Shown: positions 51,440 through 60,627 of the stretch, piece after piece | How the letters are laid out: each line of letters opens with the position of its first letter | Numbering within the stretch: position 1 is the stretch's first letter | Assembly (NCBI RefSeq): GCF_000317695.1 | Contig: NC_019771.1 | Location: forward strand, 434,001-498,000 | DNA: 64,000 nt | Origin: Anabaena cylindrica PCC 7122 | Lineage (GTDB): Bacteria > Cyanobacteriota > Cyanobacteriia > Cyanobacteriales > Nostocaceae | Direction: 5' to 3' | Translations under genes and position numbers: made by a program | The notes under the pieces: model-generated | Told to the model about the DNA's origin: nothing | The model's database searches: none | The model's input: only the letters and a program-made list of their open reading frames with translations

Positions 51440-53191
51440 GTGCTGTATTTAGCAGAAGTACAAAAGCAGAAAGGCGGCTTACTCAGTGGTGGTTCTAAAA
51501 CAGAACTAAAACTACTAGCTTGTCAACGAAGCGACCAGAATTGGAACACTGTATCAGAAGAAACTATCACTGCGGAAGAAGCAGGTAAATTGAACGATGG
51601 CGCACTAGTACTAGTGGAACTGAGTCCCAATCGCCAAGTGCAGCGGATTCAAGAGGCTGGCCGTCCCCTAGTCAACATTTTGCAGAATTTTTCCCGCCAG
51701 ATGGAAAAATTTAAGCTCAAAGAAGACGAAATTGACCAGTGGAAGCAGTCGCTCATGTTTCAAGTCCAAGAGCTAAATCGCCGCGAAATGGACATGGAAT
51801 CAAGATTAGAACAACTGCAACAACTGGAAAATGATGTTCAACGCCTGGAAACACAAAAACACGAAGTAGAAACATCCCGTGAGCAAATTGAAAAGTTGCA
51901 AGCGGAAGTTGAACGCAATCGTCAGGAATTAGAAGGTGCTTGGGAGCATTTACGGGGAGAACAGCGTCGTCTAGATGAGATCAAAGCAAATGCCCCCCAG
52001 GGTTCAGTTTTGGGTGAGGAGCAAAGTCGGCTCATTGCTGATTTACTCAAGCGCTTGTCTACGAATGACATTAGTTCCACTGGAACATTACGGGAAGACC
52101 TTGATCGTGCTTTTGAACTGATCGAACAGCAACAAGCTACTCTTAACCCACATTGGCAACAACTAGAGTCGCAACTGACTTTAGCTCATCAACAGCAAGA
52201 GGAAGTTGAACAAATTTCCCAAACTGTGCGCGATCGCCAAACTGAAATACTTTCTTTAGAGCAACAACTAGTTCAGTTCCAACTGACTACCGCCACGCTG
52301 AAAAATAAAGAGGAGTTTTCTGCCATACTCAAACAGCAGTTGCAAAATCAAGAAGATTTATACCAACAAACCCAGGCTTTGGTAGCAACGGCTGGTAATT
52401 TAGCTGTCGAACAGCAAGTCGATGTGGAAGCTTTGCAGACAATTCCCCTGGAAGAACTGCAAAAGATGGTAGCAGAAGACCAGGAAAAATTGCACCAAGA
52501 CTCTATTTTTGTTCAAGAACAAGAACAAGAACTCAATTACAAACAAGAAAGTATAGAAGAACTACAAACAAAGATACAGCAAGCATCAGGGGAAGATTTA
52601 AAAAATTTAGAAGCAGAACTAGCAGATGAAGAACTCCTGTACCAGATGCTCAATGATAGTTTGGAAGGACAACGCCGTAATTTAATAGATCGACAAAAAA
52701 CTCTAACGCGTAACCAAAATATCCTTTTGCAACGACAAGGACAAACTGTTGTCCATTCTCCAGATGAGAACAATATTAATTTAGAGTCAATTCTCGCCCA
52801 AATTGATTACCAACGACAACAATACTCCCAAGAACTACAAAAGCTCGAAAGTGAGATTTCGCAACTGATTGCCGAACTGGAGATGAACCAGGAGGGCATT
52901 GATCATCAAAACTTTGTACTAGATGAAAAACGCCAAGAACTCAAAACCATAGAAGCAAAATTACTCACCTTGCAAACAACCAATTATCAATGCTGGGGTA
53001 GAGTCAATCTCTATCAAGAAGCATTACAACCTATTCAAGATTGCTTGGATGGTTTACGGGATAAGCTGCAAGCGATATCTAATTCTTTGGCTCATGTTCA
53101 AGAAACTGGTGATTCTCAAGTTCAGACTATTACTGAAATGCGCCAAACTCTCCAGAGTTTGATACCCAATTTACAGTTGATTGCTTCATAG
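51440..53191 (+). CDS. hmpF: Pilus motility taxis protein HmpF
   Basis: A 583-residue coiled-coil protein, recognised as HmpF by its conserved N-terminus (MLYLAEVQKQKGG then TELKLLACQRSDQNW) and the long heptad region (about 85-560: RREMDMESRLEQLQQLEND, ADLLKRLSTNDISSTG). In Nostoc punctiforme HmpF is needed for hormogonium motility and localises to the cell poles with the Hmp array. GTG 51440 is preceded by AAAAGGA at 8 bases, which decides the start. It is divergent from hmpA, as in N. punctiforme (recalled). Confidence 0.92.
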   Translation: MLYLAEVQKQKGGLLSGGSKTELKLLACQRSDQNWNTVSEETITAEEAGKLNDGALVLVELSPNRQVQRIQEAGRPLVNILQNFSRQMEKFKLKEDEIDQWKQSLMFQVQELNRREMDMESRLEQLQQLENDVQRLETQKHEVETSREQIEKLQAEVERNRQELEGAWEHLRGEQRRLDEIKANAPQGSVLGEEQSRLIADLLKRLSTNDISSTGTLREDLDRAFELIEQQQATLNPHWQQLESQLTLAHQQQEEVEQISQTVRDRQTEILSLEQQLVQFQLTTATLKNKEEFSAILKQQLQNQEDLYQQTQALVATAGNLAVEQQVDVEALQTIPLEELQKMVAEDQEKLHQDSIFVQEQEQELNYKQESIEELQTKIQQASGEDLKNLEAELADEELLYQMLNDSLEGQRRNLIDRQKTLTRNQNILLQRQGQTVVHSPDENNINLESILAQIDYQRQQYSQELQKLESEISQLIAELEMNQEGIDHQNFVLDEKRQELKTIEAKLLTLQTTNYQCWGRVNLYQEALQPIQDCLDGLRDKLQAISNSLAHVQETGDSQVQTITEMRQTLQSLIPNLQLIAS

Positions 53192-53200
53192 CAAAAGTCA

Positions 53201-53250
53201 AGAATGAAGGATGAATTACAATATCACCCTTTATTCTTTATCTTTTTTTA
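53201..53250. terminator. Intrinsic terminator after hmpF
   Basis: A 14-bp imperfect stem (53201-53214 with 53224-53237; one mismatch, one G-T) and a 9-base loop are followed by TTATCTTTTTTTAT. It also overlaps the end of tilS on the other strand at 53231, so it may serve both converging genes. Confidence 0.6.
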
Positions 53251-54244
53251 TAAAAATCCAGCTATCTTGTACCATTGCGATCGCACCACCAGGAAAAGGA
53301 TCGGTTTGGGAACGATTTGGGGCTGTAATTAAAGCCGTTAATTTCTCGATATGTTCAAAGTTGGGAGCATTGGGTAATATTTCTAGCAGCACCTGACGCA
53401 TGACACGACGTTGCAGGGCTAGATGTGCTTTCTGCAATACGCGCCGATTTAACCTCAGAGGATGGTTGAGATGATTTCCTCCCATTTCCCCATTTTTCCC
53501 TCCTTCCATTGCTTCTTCCCGCAAATTAAGGGCTGCCTGTTCTAAATATTCCACCTCTGCTTGCAACAGTTCGGCAGTTTGGGCTAAATTTGATTCTACT
53601 TGGGGATTGAAATTTTCTTTTAAATATGGTAAAAGTTCTTGGCGAATGCGGTTTCGCGCATATTTTAAATTTTGATTTGTGGAATCTTCCCAAATTGGCA
53701 AGTTAAAATTTTGACAAAATTCCTCTGTTTGGGAACGAGTAATTTCTAACAATGGACGCATTAACAGAATGTTATCAGCTAGTGGACGTTGCCAAGTTAA
53801 AGCTTGTAAACCATCTGCGCCAGTACCACGTATTAGATTATAAAGCAGAGTTTCCGCGCGATCGCTCGCCGTGTGTCCAGTAACGATATATTGATAATTA
53901 TAATTTTGGGCAATTTTAGTTAAAGCCTGATATCGCCAACTTCTGGCTGTAGCTTCACTATTAACAGGATTTATCGCCGTTTCTAAATAAAAAGGTATAT
54001 TCCAACTTTGTGCTAAATTCTGCACATGATCAGCATTAGCTTGGGAATCTTCACGCCAACGATGATCACAATGAGCAATACCTAAATTCCATCCCCATTT
54101 AGGTTGTAAATCTAATAATAATTTAATTAAGCATAAAGAATCTTGTCCACCAGAAACCGCCACTAATAACCGTTGGTTACGCTCAAATAGACGACGTGTG
54201 CGAATAGTCCGATGTATTTGGGCGTGTAATAGAGTCCATGTCAT
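53231..54244 (-). CDS. tilS: tRNA(Ile)-lysidine synthetase
   Basis: A 337-residue ATP-pyrophosphatase-type enzyme that attaches lysine to C34 of tRNA-Ile2 so that it reads AUA codons. P-loop SGGQDSLCL near residue 30; also GIAHCDHRWR, GHTASDRAETLLYNLIRGTG and WEDSTNQNLKYARNRIR, all conserved in TilS. The C-terminal domain of E. coli TilS is absent, as in cyanobacterial short forms. It converges on hmpF. Confidence 0.95.
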   Translation of the reverse strand: MTWTLLHAQIHRTIRTRRLFERNQRLLVAVSGGQDSLCLIKLLLDLQPKWGWNLGIAHCDHRWREDSQANADHVQNLAQSWNIPFYLETAINPVNSEATARSWRYQALTKIAQNYNYQYIVTGHTASDRAETLLYNLIRGTGADGLQALTWQRPLADNILLMRPLLEITRSQTEEFCQNFNLPIWEDSTNQNLKYARNRIRQELLPYLKENFNPQVESNLAQTAELLQAEVEYLEQAALNLREEAMEGGKNGEMGGNHLNHPLRLNRRVLQKAHLALQRRVMRQVLLEILPNAPNFEHIEKLTALITAPNRSQTDPFPGGAIAMVQDSWIFIKKDKE

Positions 54245-54268
54245 TTGGTATGTTTATTTGCACTATTT

Positions 54269-54559
54269 CTAAGGGTGTGGTGTGATGGTTAATATTGTTA
54301 TCTCATCTTGTTCTGGCCCAGAATACCAAAATATTCTATAAGCTGCGGGAGTTTTATTTTCAACATAAGCTTCAAAAGCTTTTTCTTTATTAGGCCCTTG
54401 TAGAGAATCATATTCATGAGTTTTTAAACTGGGGTGACGTAAATTTACTTCCATCAACCCCAAAGTTTTTAATACTTTTTTATGTTTCTTAGGATCATGT
54501 ATTTTTAATGTTTTTAGAACTTCTTTAGCTTCAGTTGTGAATTTTAATTTGTACTGCAC
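54269..54559 (-). CDS. RelE/ParE-like toxin of a toxin-antitoxin pair
   Basis: A 96-residue basic protein with the RelE/ParE-like layout: FTTEAKEVLKTLKIHD at the start, a helix with KKHKKVLKTLGLME, then AYRIFWYSGPEQDEITILTITPH at the end. The final beta-strand with YRIFW and ITILTI is typical of RelE-type mRNA interferases. The catalytic residues are not clear. The partner gene lies 165 bp upstream on the same strand and should be transcribed first. Confidence 0.65.
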   Translation of the reverse strand: MQYKLKFTTEAKEVLKTLKIHDPKKHKKVLKTLGLMEVNLRHPSLKTHEYDSLQGPNKEKAFEAYVENKTPAAYRIFWYSGPEQDEITILTITPHP

Positions 54560-54724
54560 TGTGAATTTACTACTAATTTCTAAAAATTATTCTTTTACTT
54601 ACCAAAATGAGTTTTGATACTTGATTTGATCCATTATAAAACTGTAAACCCCCAAAAATTTTTGAATAAAAGAAGTTTAGGGGCTTTATTTTCTAACTTA
54701 ATTGTAACAAATTACGAATGTTAC

Positions 54725-55030
54725 TTAGTCATCAATTTCTAAATCTGCATACTCTGCAAAAGAACCTAAATCATGTAGTTCTCCAGCAGCAGCTTCTTGC
54801 ATACCCTTTTTCAGAGAATCAGTAGCTTCTGGGTTTTTCCATAGCCACAGTTCACGTTCGGGAATATTGACTACTGGATCGAGTAATATTTGCCCTGATT
54901 TGTTCTTCATGACTCGATATTGTTTTGATGTCGCTTCAGCGCCCAATGTTAAGCGTCCTCTCTTATCAATGGATGCAGATTCTTTAATCTGTTGGAAGTT
55001 TTGATCTGAAATTATGGCTTTTGTGTCCAC
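54725..55030 (-). CDS. Probable antitoxin paired with the RelE-like protein
   Basis: A 101-residue acidic protein. SASIDKRGRLTLGAEATSK near residue 20-38 resembles the swapped-hairpin AbrB-like DNA-binding antitoxins, and the C-terminal PEATDSLKKGMQEA and acidic tail (FAEYADLEIDD) are like those of cyanobacterial antitoxins that neutralise a RelE-type toxin. It is upstream of the toxin, the usual order. The 165-bp gap is longer than normal for such a pair. Confidence 0.65.
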   Translation of the reverse strand: MDTKAIISDQNFQQIKESASIDKRGRLTLGAEATSKQYRVMKNKSGQILLDPVVNIPERELWLWKNPEATDSLKKGMQEAAAGELHDLGSFAEYADLEIDD

Positions 55031-55397
55031 TTTTATTCACCTTTCAATAACCTTGATGCCAATTATTTAAATTTACGCAAAATATACTGCCCACGATAAA
55101 ATACTTATCCCTAATTAACTTTTAGATAAAAAGAAGTTTTAGAAAAGCGTTTTTGTTAGGGAAGAATAATATGAAGAAGTTGGACAACAAACATTAGTAT
55201 CTGAAGTTAATTGCCTAGATTATCTAATGGTTTTAGTATAGCAATAAATTAAAAAATGGGCAAATGGGTAAGTGGGCAGATGGGTAAAAAGTAGTATTGA
55301 GAATTGCGAAGCACTATTTTTTACTAAAAGTGACCTGATTTAATCGTTGGATAAAACCCCTCAACCCAAGAGTTAAGGGGATTATCGAGTAAATTGT
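55031..55397. other. 367-bp spacer
   Basis: Antitoxin gene promoter side (55031-55200), AT-rich. A degenerate ATGGGNAA heptamer-like stretch at 55256-55290. At the right edge the terminator of ccsA. No gene seen. Confidence 0.55.
55353..55380 (-). terminator. Intrinsic terminator of ccsA
   Basis: On the minus strand a 9-bp stem with one mismatch (55357-55365 with 55372-55380) and a 6-base loop is followed by TTTTAT. It lies 18 bp after the ccsA stop codon. Confidence 0.65.
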
Positions 55398-56450
55398 CTA
55401 GAAAAACCAACCGTAAGAATGTAAACCTTTACCCAAAAGATTTACACCAAGATAGCAAATCCAAACCACAACAAAACCACCAGCGGCTAAAATTGCCGGT
55501 TTTCTTCCTTGCCAACCGCGAGTTATTCTAGAGTGAAGATAGGCGGCGAAAACTAACCAAGTAATTAACGCCCAAGTTTCTTTGGGGTCCCAACTCCAGT
55601 AAGATCCCCAAGCTTCATTAGCCCAAACACCACCGGCAATAATACCAATTGTCAGTAGGGGAAATCCCAAACCGATAATGCGATAACTGATATTATCCAG
55701 AGTTTCAGCTAGACTGAGGCGTTGAGGGGAAAGAGTTTCAGTAGATTCTACAGTTTGAGTTTCCGATACAGTTACCAAATCTAAAACAGCGGTTCCGTTG
55801 CCGTTATTACTGCTTTCCAAACGAGAAAAGCCATTATTTTCCACTGCGGGTGTTGGGGGTTGAGAAATCACCTCACCGGCTTTAAGTAACTTGTAACCAT
55901 TGCTGCGATAGCCACCTGTACCAACGGAACTACCTTGTAGTTGAATGTTTTTTCCGTAAGTGACAATTAAAAAAGCGATCGCTAACAACGCACCTACCAT
56001 TAAAGCCGAATAGCTTAACATCATCACGCTAACGTGCATCATCAGCCAATTTGACTTTAAAGCAGGTACTAATGGCTCTGACACTTGCATAGTTGATGGT
56101 AATGTCAAGGTAGCAAAAGCAGCTATTCCCATCGCTACAGGAGCAGTTACAACCCCCACCAAGCGGCTACGGCTGCTATTCTCTGCAATTAGATGGATGG
56201 CAGTAATACCCCAAGTCAGGAAAAATAGGGACTCATAGAGATTGCTTAAGGGGAAATAGCCAGCTTCAATCCATCTAGCCCCTAGTAGAGTAGCAATACA
56301 CAAATTAGCGATCGCCATTCCAGCCGTCCCCAAAGCCGCAGTTGCCGATAAATTTGGAAAAGCCGCCCCCACCCAATACACCAGCATAGTGCAGAACAAG
56401 ACAGCAAAAGAGGCATTATCTAGCCAGTTCTGGAGTACAACCAGATTCAT
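55398..56450 (-). CDS. ccsA: System II cytochrome c biogenesis protein CcsA (ResC type)
   Basis: A 350-residue membrane protein with about eight transmembrane helices. The heme-handling WWD motif is in WGSYWSWDPKETWALITWL near residue 280. His residues at the membrane borders (MMHVSV, AAYLHSR) are the predicted heme ligands. CcsA and CcsB form the complex that passes heme to apocytochromes such as cytochrome f and c6 on the lumenal side. The soluble loop at 170-235 is acidic and lineage-specific. Some databases label this family CcsB. The CcsB (Ccs1) partner is not nearby. Confidence 0.93.
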   Translation of the reverse strand: MNLVVLQNWLDNASFAVLFCTMLVYWVGAAFPNLSATAALGTAGMAIANLCIATLLGARWIEAGYFPLSNLYESLFFLTWGITAIHLIAENSSRSRLVGVVTAPVAMGIAAFATLTLPSTMQVSEPLVPALKSNWLMMHVSVMMLSYSALMVGALLAIAFLIVTYGKNIQLQGSSVGTGGYRSNGYKLLKAGEVISQPPTPAVENNGFSRLESSNNGNGTAVLDLVTVSETQTVESTETLSPQRLSLAETLDNISYRIIGLGFPLLTIGIIAGGVWANEAWGSYWSWDPKETWALITWLVFAAYLHSRITRGWQGRKPAILAAGGFVVVWICYLGVNLLGKGLHSYGWFF

Positions 56451-56593
56451 AAACTCTTCTCCCCAGTAAATGCTTGAATCAATATCAGTTAAGTAATTAG
56501 ACGGAGTTAGAAAATAAACCTAACTCAAATCTTAATCACTTTTCACTGAATTTAATTCCGACTATTCTGATCCTATCTAGTTTTGGTAATTGG

Positions 56594-56663
56594 AAACAGG
56601 TAACAGGTAACAGGGAACAGGTAACAGGGAACAGGGAACAGGGAACAGGGAACAGGGAACAGG
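56594..56663. repeat. Heptamer array (NAACAGG), 10 copies
   Basis: Ten tandem units: AAACAGG, TAACAGG (3 in total) and GAACAGG (6). STRR-type repeat, same unit as at 11829. Confidence 0.9.
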
Positions 56664-56693
56664 AAGAGGATTATCTTTCTCCTACCCTCCTGC

Positions 56694-56777
56694 CTCCGAA
56701 CTCCGAACTCCGAACTCCGAACTCCGAACTCCGAACTCCGAACTCCGAACTCCGAACTCCGAACTCCGAACTCCGAA
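56694..56777. repeat. Heptamer array (CTCCGAA), 12 perfect copies
   Basis: Twelve identical units in a row, the most regular array of the window. It ends 4 bp before the stop codon region of the DUF3352 gene (56781). Perfect identity suggests recent expansion. Confidence 0.95.
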
Positions 56778-56780
56778 CTC

Positions 56781-58493
56781 CTACTTCCCAGTTTTTTTAA
56801 GTTCTAGAAAGATGTCATATCGCTGACTGCGACTATCATTAACCGCAGTTGTTAGCCCAATTGTGCGTATTGCTGCAAGCCAAGCTTGTTGACTGGGAGA
56901 TGTTGTATTCAGAGTAAAGCTTTTAACAGCCCGTTCCATATCCAAGAAAAATAGACCCTTGGCTGGATTCAATTCTCTGGGGACGGTTTCTTGAAAAGCG
57001 AGAGTACTACCGAGTGTAATTTTGGGTTTGGAAACAATTTTATCGCTGATAGGAGCGCCCAGAACGAAAAAAAGTACATCTTCATCCAACCAGCCATGAG
57101 TAGCAGTTAAAGTCCCAAAAGGTGAAATCCAGTTGACAACAGGTTTACCCCCAACAGTTGCCGATTGAATCTTAAACTGGTATTGATTTTGCATCGCCTC
57201 ATCTAGCTGTTTTAAGGAAGTTTCTGCCGTACTCCTTTGGCCTCCCTCACCTTTGCTTCCTACCTTTGTCATAAATACCAACCCTGCCCGAAAATTATCC
57301 GGTGAACCATCTTTTGGGGTACTAGGAATCACTGAAACTGAAAATTCACCTTTCATCCAACTTAGTAAATCCCGATCTAAATCCAAATTTGTTAACGACT
57401 TTACACCCCGTCGCACTTGTTCAGGCATCATTGGTGATAAAGGATTTCCCCTAGATGTAGAAATGTAGTCTGCCCATAACCGCTTTAAGTTACTACCAGA
57501 AAGCATCATTAAAGTTTCGCTGGGTAGGCGATTTTGCATAGTTCCAGCTTGATTTTCTACTGCCAGCACTCGCTGACTATGAGGATTTAACCAAGAAACA
57601 CCCTTTAAACGGATTCCTTTCGGTTCTAAAGTGACAGTTCCCGCTAAACCTTGGTTATTTTGAAGTTGCGCTAAAACCTGGGCTGGTAAAGGACGGTTGG
57701 GAGCTTTTGCTGCTATTCTTGCTGCGATCGGCACATTGACATAAAATTGAGCAAAAGGTTGATAACTGGACATTTTTGAGAAATTTTGAACAAAGCCCCC
57801 TATGCTTGCTAAAGATGCTTTGCTTTTATAAGCATCAATCGTCCTTTCTGTGGCCTTAGCATTATCTGTAATTACGAGAAAACGCTCATCTATCAATGCT
57901 GCTGAAAGCTTTCCTCCAGCTTGTCCTTCAGTTTGTTTAATAGCGATTCCTTGATAAGTGCGGTCAATCCATTTACCTTGTTTGAGGGGTTTCGGTTGTG
58001 CCAAAATACTTTTGGCGATTTCTGGATTTTTAATTGGTAGCACCATGACTACTGATTGCTCAGAAGTAACTTCAACATTAGTGGCTACTGGTTTAGATAA
58101 AGGTTTTACGGCAGAAGAAGCCAAAATAGCGATCGTGACTTCGTCACCTACCCACGGTTGAATATCTTTCTCAAAGTTATAACCATTATTGGTGAGAAAC
58201 CGTTGTTGGAGTTGTACTAAATTTTTATTCAGTTCTTTTTGAGTTTCTGATGTTCCAAACTCCTGCAATTTTTGCCATTGCTTAGTATCCGTCGTCAAGG
58301 AAACTGTAGCTAAGGCATCTTCAGGAATAATATTTGCACCCACTGGCAAATTTCTGGAAAATAGTTGTCCTTGGGCAAAAAACCAATATGCTGCACTTCC
58401 TATACCAATCAATAACCCGGCAGCTGATAGCGTTAGCACCAAAGACGGTTTCTTTTTTTTCATCATCAAATTAGACACTATAGGTGGTGCCAT
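56781..58493 (-). CDS. DUF3352 domain protein, membrane-anchored
   Basis: A 570-residue cyanobacterial DUF3352 protein. A single N-terminal membrane helix follows a KKKK stretch (KPSLVLTLSAAGLLIG), so most of the protein is outside the cytoplasm or in the lumen. Motifs include IIPEDALATVSLTTDT and a repeated beta-rich pattern (MLSGSNLKRLW, LDRDLLSWMKGEFSVSVIP). Family function is unknown. ATG at 58493 or the second (MMKKKKP) are both possible starts. The end of the gene is bordered by the CTCCGAA array. Confidence 0.85.
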   Translation of the reverse strand: MAPPIVSNLMMKKKKPSLVLTLSAAGLLIGIGSAAYWFFAQGQLFSRNLPVGANIIPEDALATVSLTTDTKQWQKLQEFGTSETQKELNKNLVQLQQRFLTNNGYNFEKDIQPWVGDEVTIAILASSAVKPLSKPVATNVEVTSEQSVVMVLPIKNPEIAKSILAQPKPLKQGKWIDRTYQGIAIKQTEGQAGGKLSAALIDERFLVITDNAKATERTIDAYKSKASLASIGGFVQNFSKMSSYQPFAQFYVNVPIAARIAAKAPNRPLPAQVLAQLQNNQGLAGTVTLEPKGIRLKGVSWLNPHSQRVLAVENQAGTMQNRLPSETLMMLSGSNLKRLWADYISTSRGNPLSPMMPEQVRRGVKSLTNLDLDRDLLSWMKGEFSVSVIPSTPKDGSPDNFRAGLVFMTKVGSKGEGGQRSTAETSLKQLDEAMQNQYQFKIQSATVGGKPVVNWISPFGTLTATHGWLDEDVLFFVLGAPISDKIVSKPKITLGSTLAFQETVPRELNPAKGLFFLDMERAVKSFTLNTTSPSQQAWLAAIRTIGLTTAVNDSRSQRYDIFLELKKTGK

Positions 58494-58674
58494 TGCAACT
58501 TACTACCTAACCCAACTTGCTAGTTATCTAGTTTAGTCTGGTAATTCGTAATTATCTCATCTGTCACCAGCCATAATACTTTAGTCTCTTTGGCACTTCT
58601 CTGCCTCAAGATGAGCGATCGCTAACAAAGTCACTCAATTTTGCGATCTGCTTGCAGCAGCTTCAGTATGTCAT

Positions 58675-59625
58675 TTATCGTTTCCAGATACGTATGCCAT
58701 CCTCTGCGTAACTGGCAATTATCTGCCCATTGGGCGCAATAGCCAAGTTTTCAACTTTACTTTTATGTCCTTGAAGAGTGCAAAGCATTTTATCGGATTG
58801 CCAGTCCCACACCACAAAATTTACATCATCTCCACTAACAAGTATTTTGCCATCAGGTGTCATAACGCTACGGGGTTCTCCCAGTAGATAGGGAGAATAT
58901 CTACGAGGACTTTTCGGCAAAGAATAAATGACTTCATCAGTCATAACATTCCATACATTAGTATGTAAATTATTCCAATCGTGACCCTTGAATTCATTGA
59001 TACTAAGTCTACAACCGCTAATAACCAAATCTGTTAGATTTACAAGTGCAACTGCATCGATCCATCGATATGGAGGCTGGGCAAAACTGCATAACTCTTG
59101 CCCCGTTAGTAAATCCCATACCTTAATAGAGGAGTGATGACTTTGACTAACTAATCTCTTTCCATCAGGACTAATGATAACCGATGAAACTATATGTTCA
59201 TGTCCCTGTAGCATATGAACAACTTTCTGTGTTTGCAAATCAAATAGTTTTATCGGAATGAACGGCTTCTCACCGACTCTATGACCATAACCGCCCACAA
59301 TTAGTGTATTTCCATCTGGATGAATAGCAATAGAGCCACTCGCCTCAGTAGAGAATTGTGAAACTAGTGAACCTGTTAATAGGTCATACCTCTGAATGTG
59401 ATAATCATAGTTAGTAATAAATGTTGTCCAATGTGGATCGATAACTAAGGAAAAATGCAGAGGAGTTTTGTGCAGTTTATGGGAACAGATTAAAGTTCCT
59501 TCCTCTAAATCCCAAACTTTGATTATGTCATAACAGCTACTAACAAGAGTGTCTCCATCAGGGCTAATAGTGAAGCATATTAAAGACTCTGGGTGTTTCT
59601 CCAACGTGTGAAGTTGCTTATACAT
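58675..59625 (-). CDS. WD40 repeat protein
   Basis: A 316-residue beta-propeller with about seven blades and no other domain. Repeats are seen in ISPDGDTLVSSCYDIIKVWDL, SPDGKRLVSQSHHSSIKVWDL, DGKILVSGDDVNFVVWDW and ...EDGIRIWKR. WD40 propellers serve as protein-binding scaffolds; no partner can be named. No signal peptide. It is a stand-alone gene, unlike the many WD40 domains fused to kinases or NACHT proteins in these organisms. Confidence 0.87.
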   Translation of the reverse strand: MYKQLHTLEKHPESLICFTISPDGDTLVSSCYDIIKVWDLEEGTLICSHKLHKTPLHFSLVIDPHWTTFITNYDYHIQRYDLLTGSLVSQFSTEASGSIAIHPDGNTLIVGGYGHRVGEKPFIPIKLFDLQTQKVVHMLQGHEHIVSSVIISPDGKRLVSQSHHSSIKVWDLLTGQELCSFAQPPYRWIDAVALVNLTDLVISGCRLSINEFKGHDWNNLHTNVWNVMTDEVIYSLPKSPRRYSPYLLGEPRSVMTPDGKILVSGDDVNFVVWDWQSDKMLCTLQGHKSKVENLAIAPNGQIIASYAEDGIRIWKR

Positions 59626-59820
59626 CTTGATTCACCTTTTTCCCCTCAGCGATCACTTCATGTCACTATTTCATCCATCAACATTAAATATGGCTTTTGG
59701 CGTAGCCTGCTGTTCTGCATATGCTTACAGGTAAAAGGGTGATTAGTCCACTTGACCGCTAGAACAGCACAGCTAAGTCTTTCCTCCAAACCCAAACCTC
59801 AAAGGTTTTCAGCCTTTTTT

Positions 59821-60432
59821 CTAATAACCTTGTTGTTGTCCCAAATATTTAGTTAAATAAGGCGAAAAAACCTCATAAATCAAAGTTAGAGGCTGTCCAT
59901 GATGCCAAAATAAATAATGACGACCCCAAAAAGGCCCAACTTGATCAAAGCCTGACTCTAGGGCAGCTGAAGAACCACAGTAAATGCCTCTAATATCTCT
60001 ATATAATTCTGTCCGAATACGAGCTAAACTTGCCCAAATCGGAAGAGAACGGTTTTGCAAAAACTCATCTACATGACTAGCTTCCCACCAGGAAGTGGCA
60101 TAACCCAACCGCTGACCAGAGGAAGTACGCAGCCATACTTGTCGGCGCAGTCGTGGCCCTGGCACAGCTTGAATTAAATCGGGAGCAGCATCAGCATTCA
60201 TGCCAATCAAAGCCATATCAATTACATCCACTTCTATCGGTTCACAAGTCAGTAATTGTAAATGCCGAGTTGGAGAACCATCACCCAAAAGTAGCAATTG
60301 CCATGCTGGTGCTAACTGAGTATGAGGTAAACCTTTTTGAATATCCTTCTCTCCACCTTCCCAAATAGGATTTAGGCGATGCCAAGCGGTTGGCAATGTT
60401 GAATTATTTGTGGGCGTAACAATAGTAGTCAA
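59821..60432 (-). CDS. DUF98 / Ycf21-type chorismate lyase-like protein
   Basis: A 203-residue protein of the DUF98 (Ycf21, slr/sll1797-like) family related to chorismate pyruvate-lyase. Conserved: WQLLLLGDGSPTRHLQLLT, PIEVDVIDM, RRQVWLRTSSGQRLGYATSWW and PIWASLARIRTELYRDI. In Synechocystis the enzyme releases 4-hydroxybenzoate from chorismate for plastoquinone synthesis. Cytosolic. The start is about 115 bp from the tRNA-Leu gene, with two hairpins between. Confidence 0.88.
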   Translation of the reverse strand: MTTIVTPTNNSTLPTAWHRLNPIWEGGEKDIQKGLPHTQLAPAWQLLLLGDGSPTRHLQLLTCEPIEVDVIDMALIGMNADAAPDLIQAVPGPRLRRQVWLRTSSGQRLGYATSWWEASHVDEFLQNRSLPIWASLARIRTELYRDIRGIYCGSSAALESGFDQVGPFWGRHYLFWHHGQPLTLIYEVFSPYLTKYLGQQQGY

Positions 60433-60469
60433 TGTTATTTACAAAACTTCACCTATTTCTATAAAAGCA

Positions 60470-60502
60470 TAAAAAACCCAGATTCCAATTAGAAACCTGG
60501 GT
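60470..60502 (-). terminator. Second hairpin with T run behind tRNA-Leu
   Basis: On the minus strand, ACCCAG (60497-60502 as read) pairs with CTGGGT and is followed by six T. It is a possible back-up terminator of the tRNA-Leu transcript ahead of the DUF98 gene. Confidence 0.45.
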
Positions 60503-60516
60503 GAATTAGACAGAAT

Positions 60517-60540
60517 AAAAGGGCGTATTGCAATACGCCC
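60517..60540 (-). terminator. Intrinsic terminator of tRNA-Leu
   Basis: A perfect 20-bp palindrome GGGCGTATTGCAATACGCCC at 60521-60540, followed on the minus strand by TTTTA, lies 6 bp after the tRNA 3' end. Confidence 0.8.
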
Positions 60541-60546
60541 TAGAAA

Positions 60547-60627
60547 TGCGGATGGCGAGACTCGAACTCGCAAGGCAAAGCCACACGCACCTCAAGCGTG
60601 CGCGTATACCAATTCCGCCACATCCGC
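60547..60627 (-). tRNA. tRNA-Leu (anticodon GAG)
   Basis: An 81-base class II tRNA on the minus strand: acceptor GCGGATG/CATCCGC, D-arm GCGGAATTGGTATACGC, anticodon stem CACGC/GCGTG with loop TTGAGGT, a long variable arm and GTTCGAGTC T-arm. The discriminator A fits leucine. CCA is not encoded. Confidence 0.97.

Larger units (their letters stand above)
56451..56780. other. 330-bp spacer with two heptamer arrays
   Basis: Besides the two arrays listed separately (56594 and 56694), bases 56451-56590 are AT-rich and may hold the ccsA promoter. No gene found. Confidence 0.6.
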
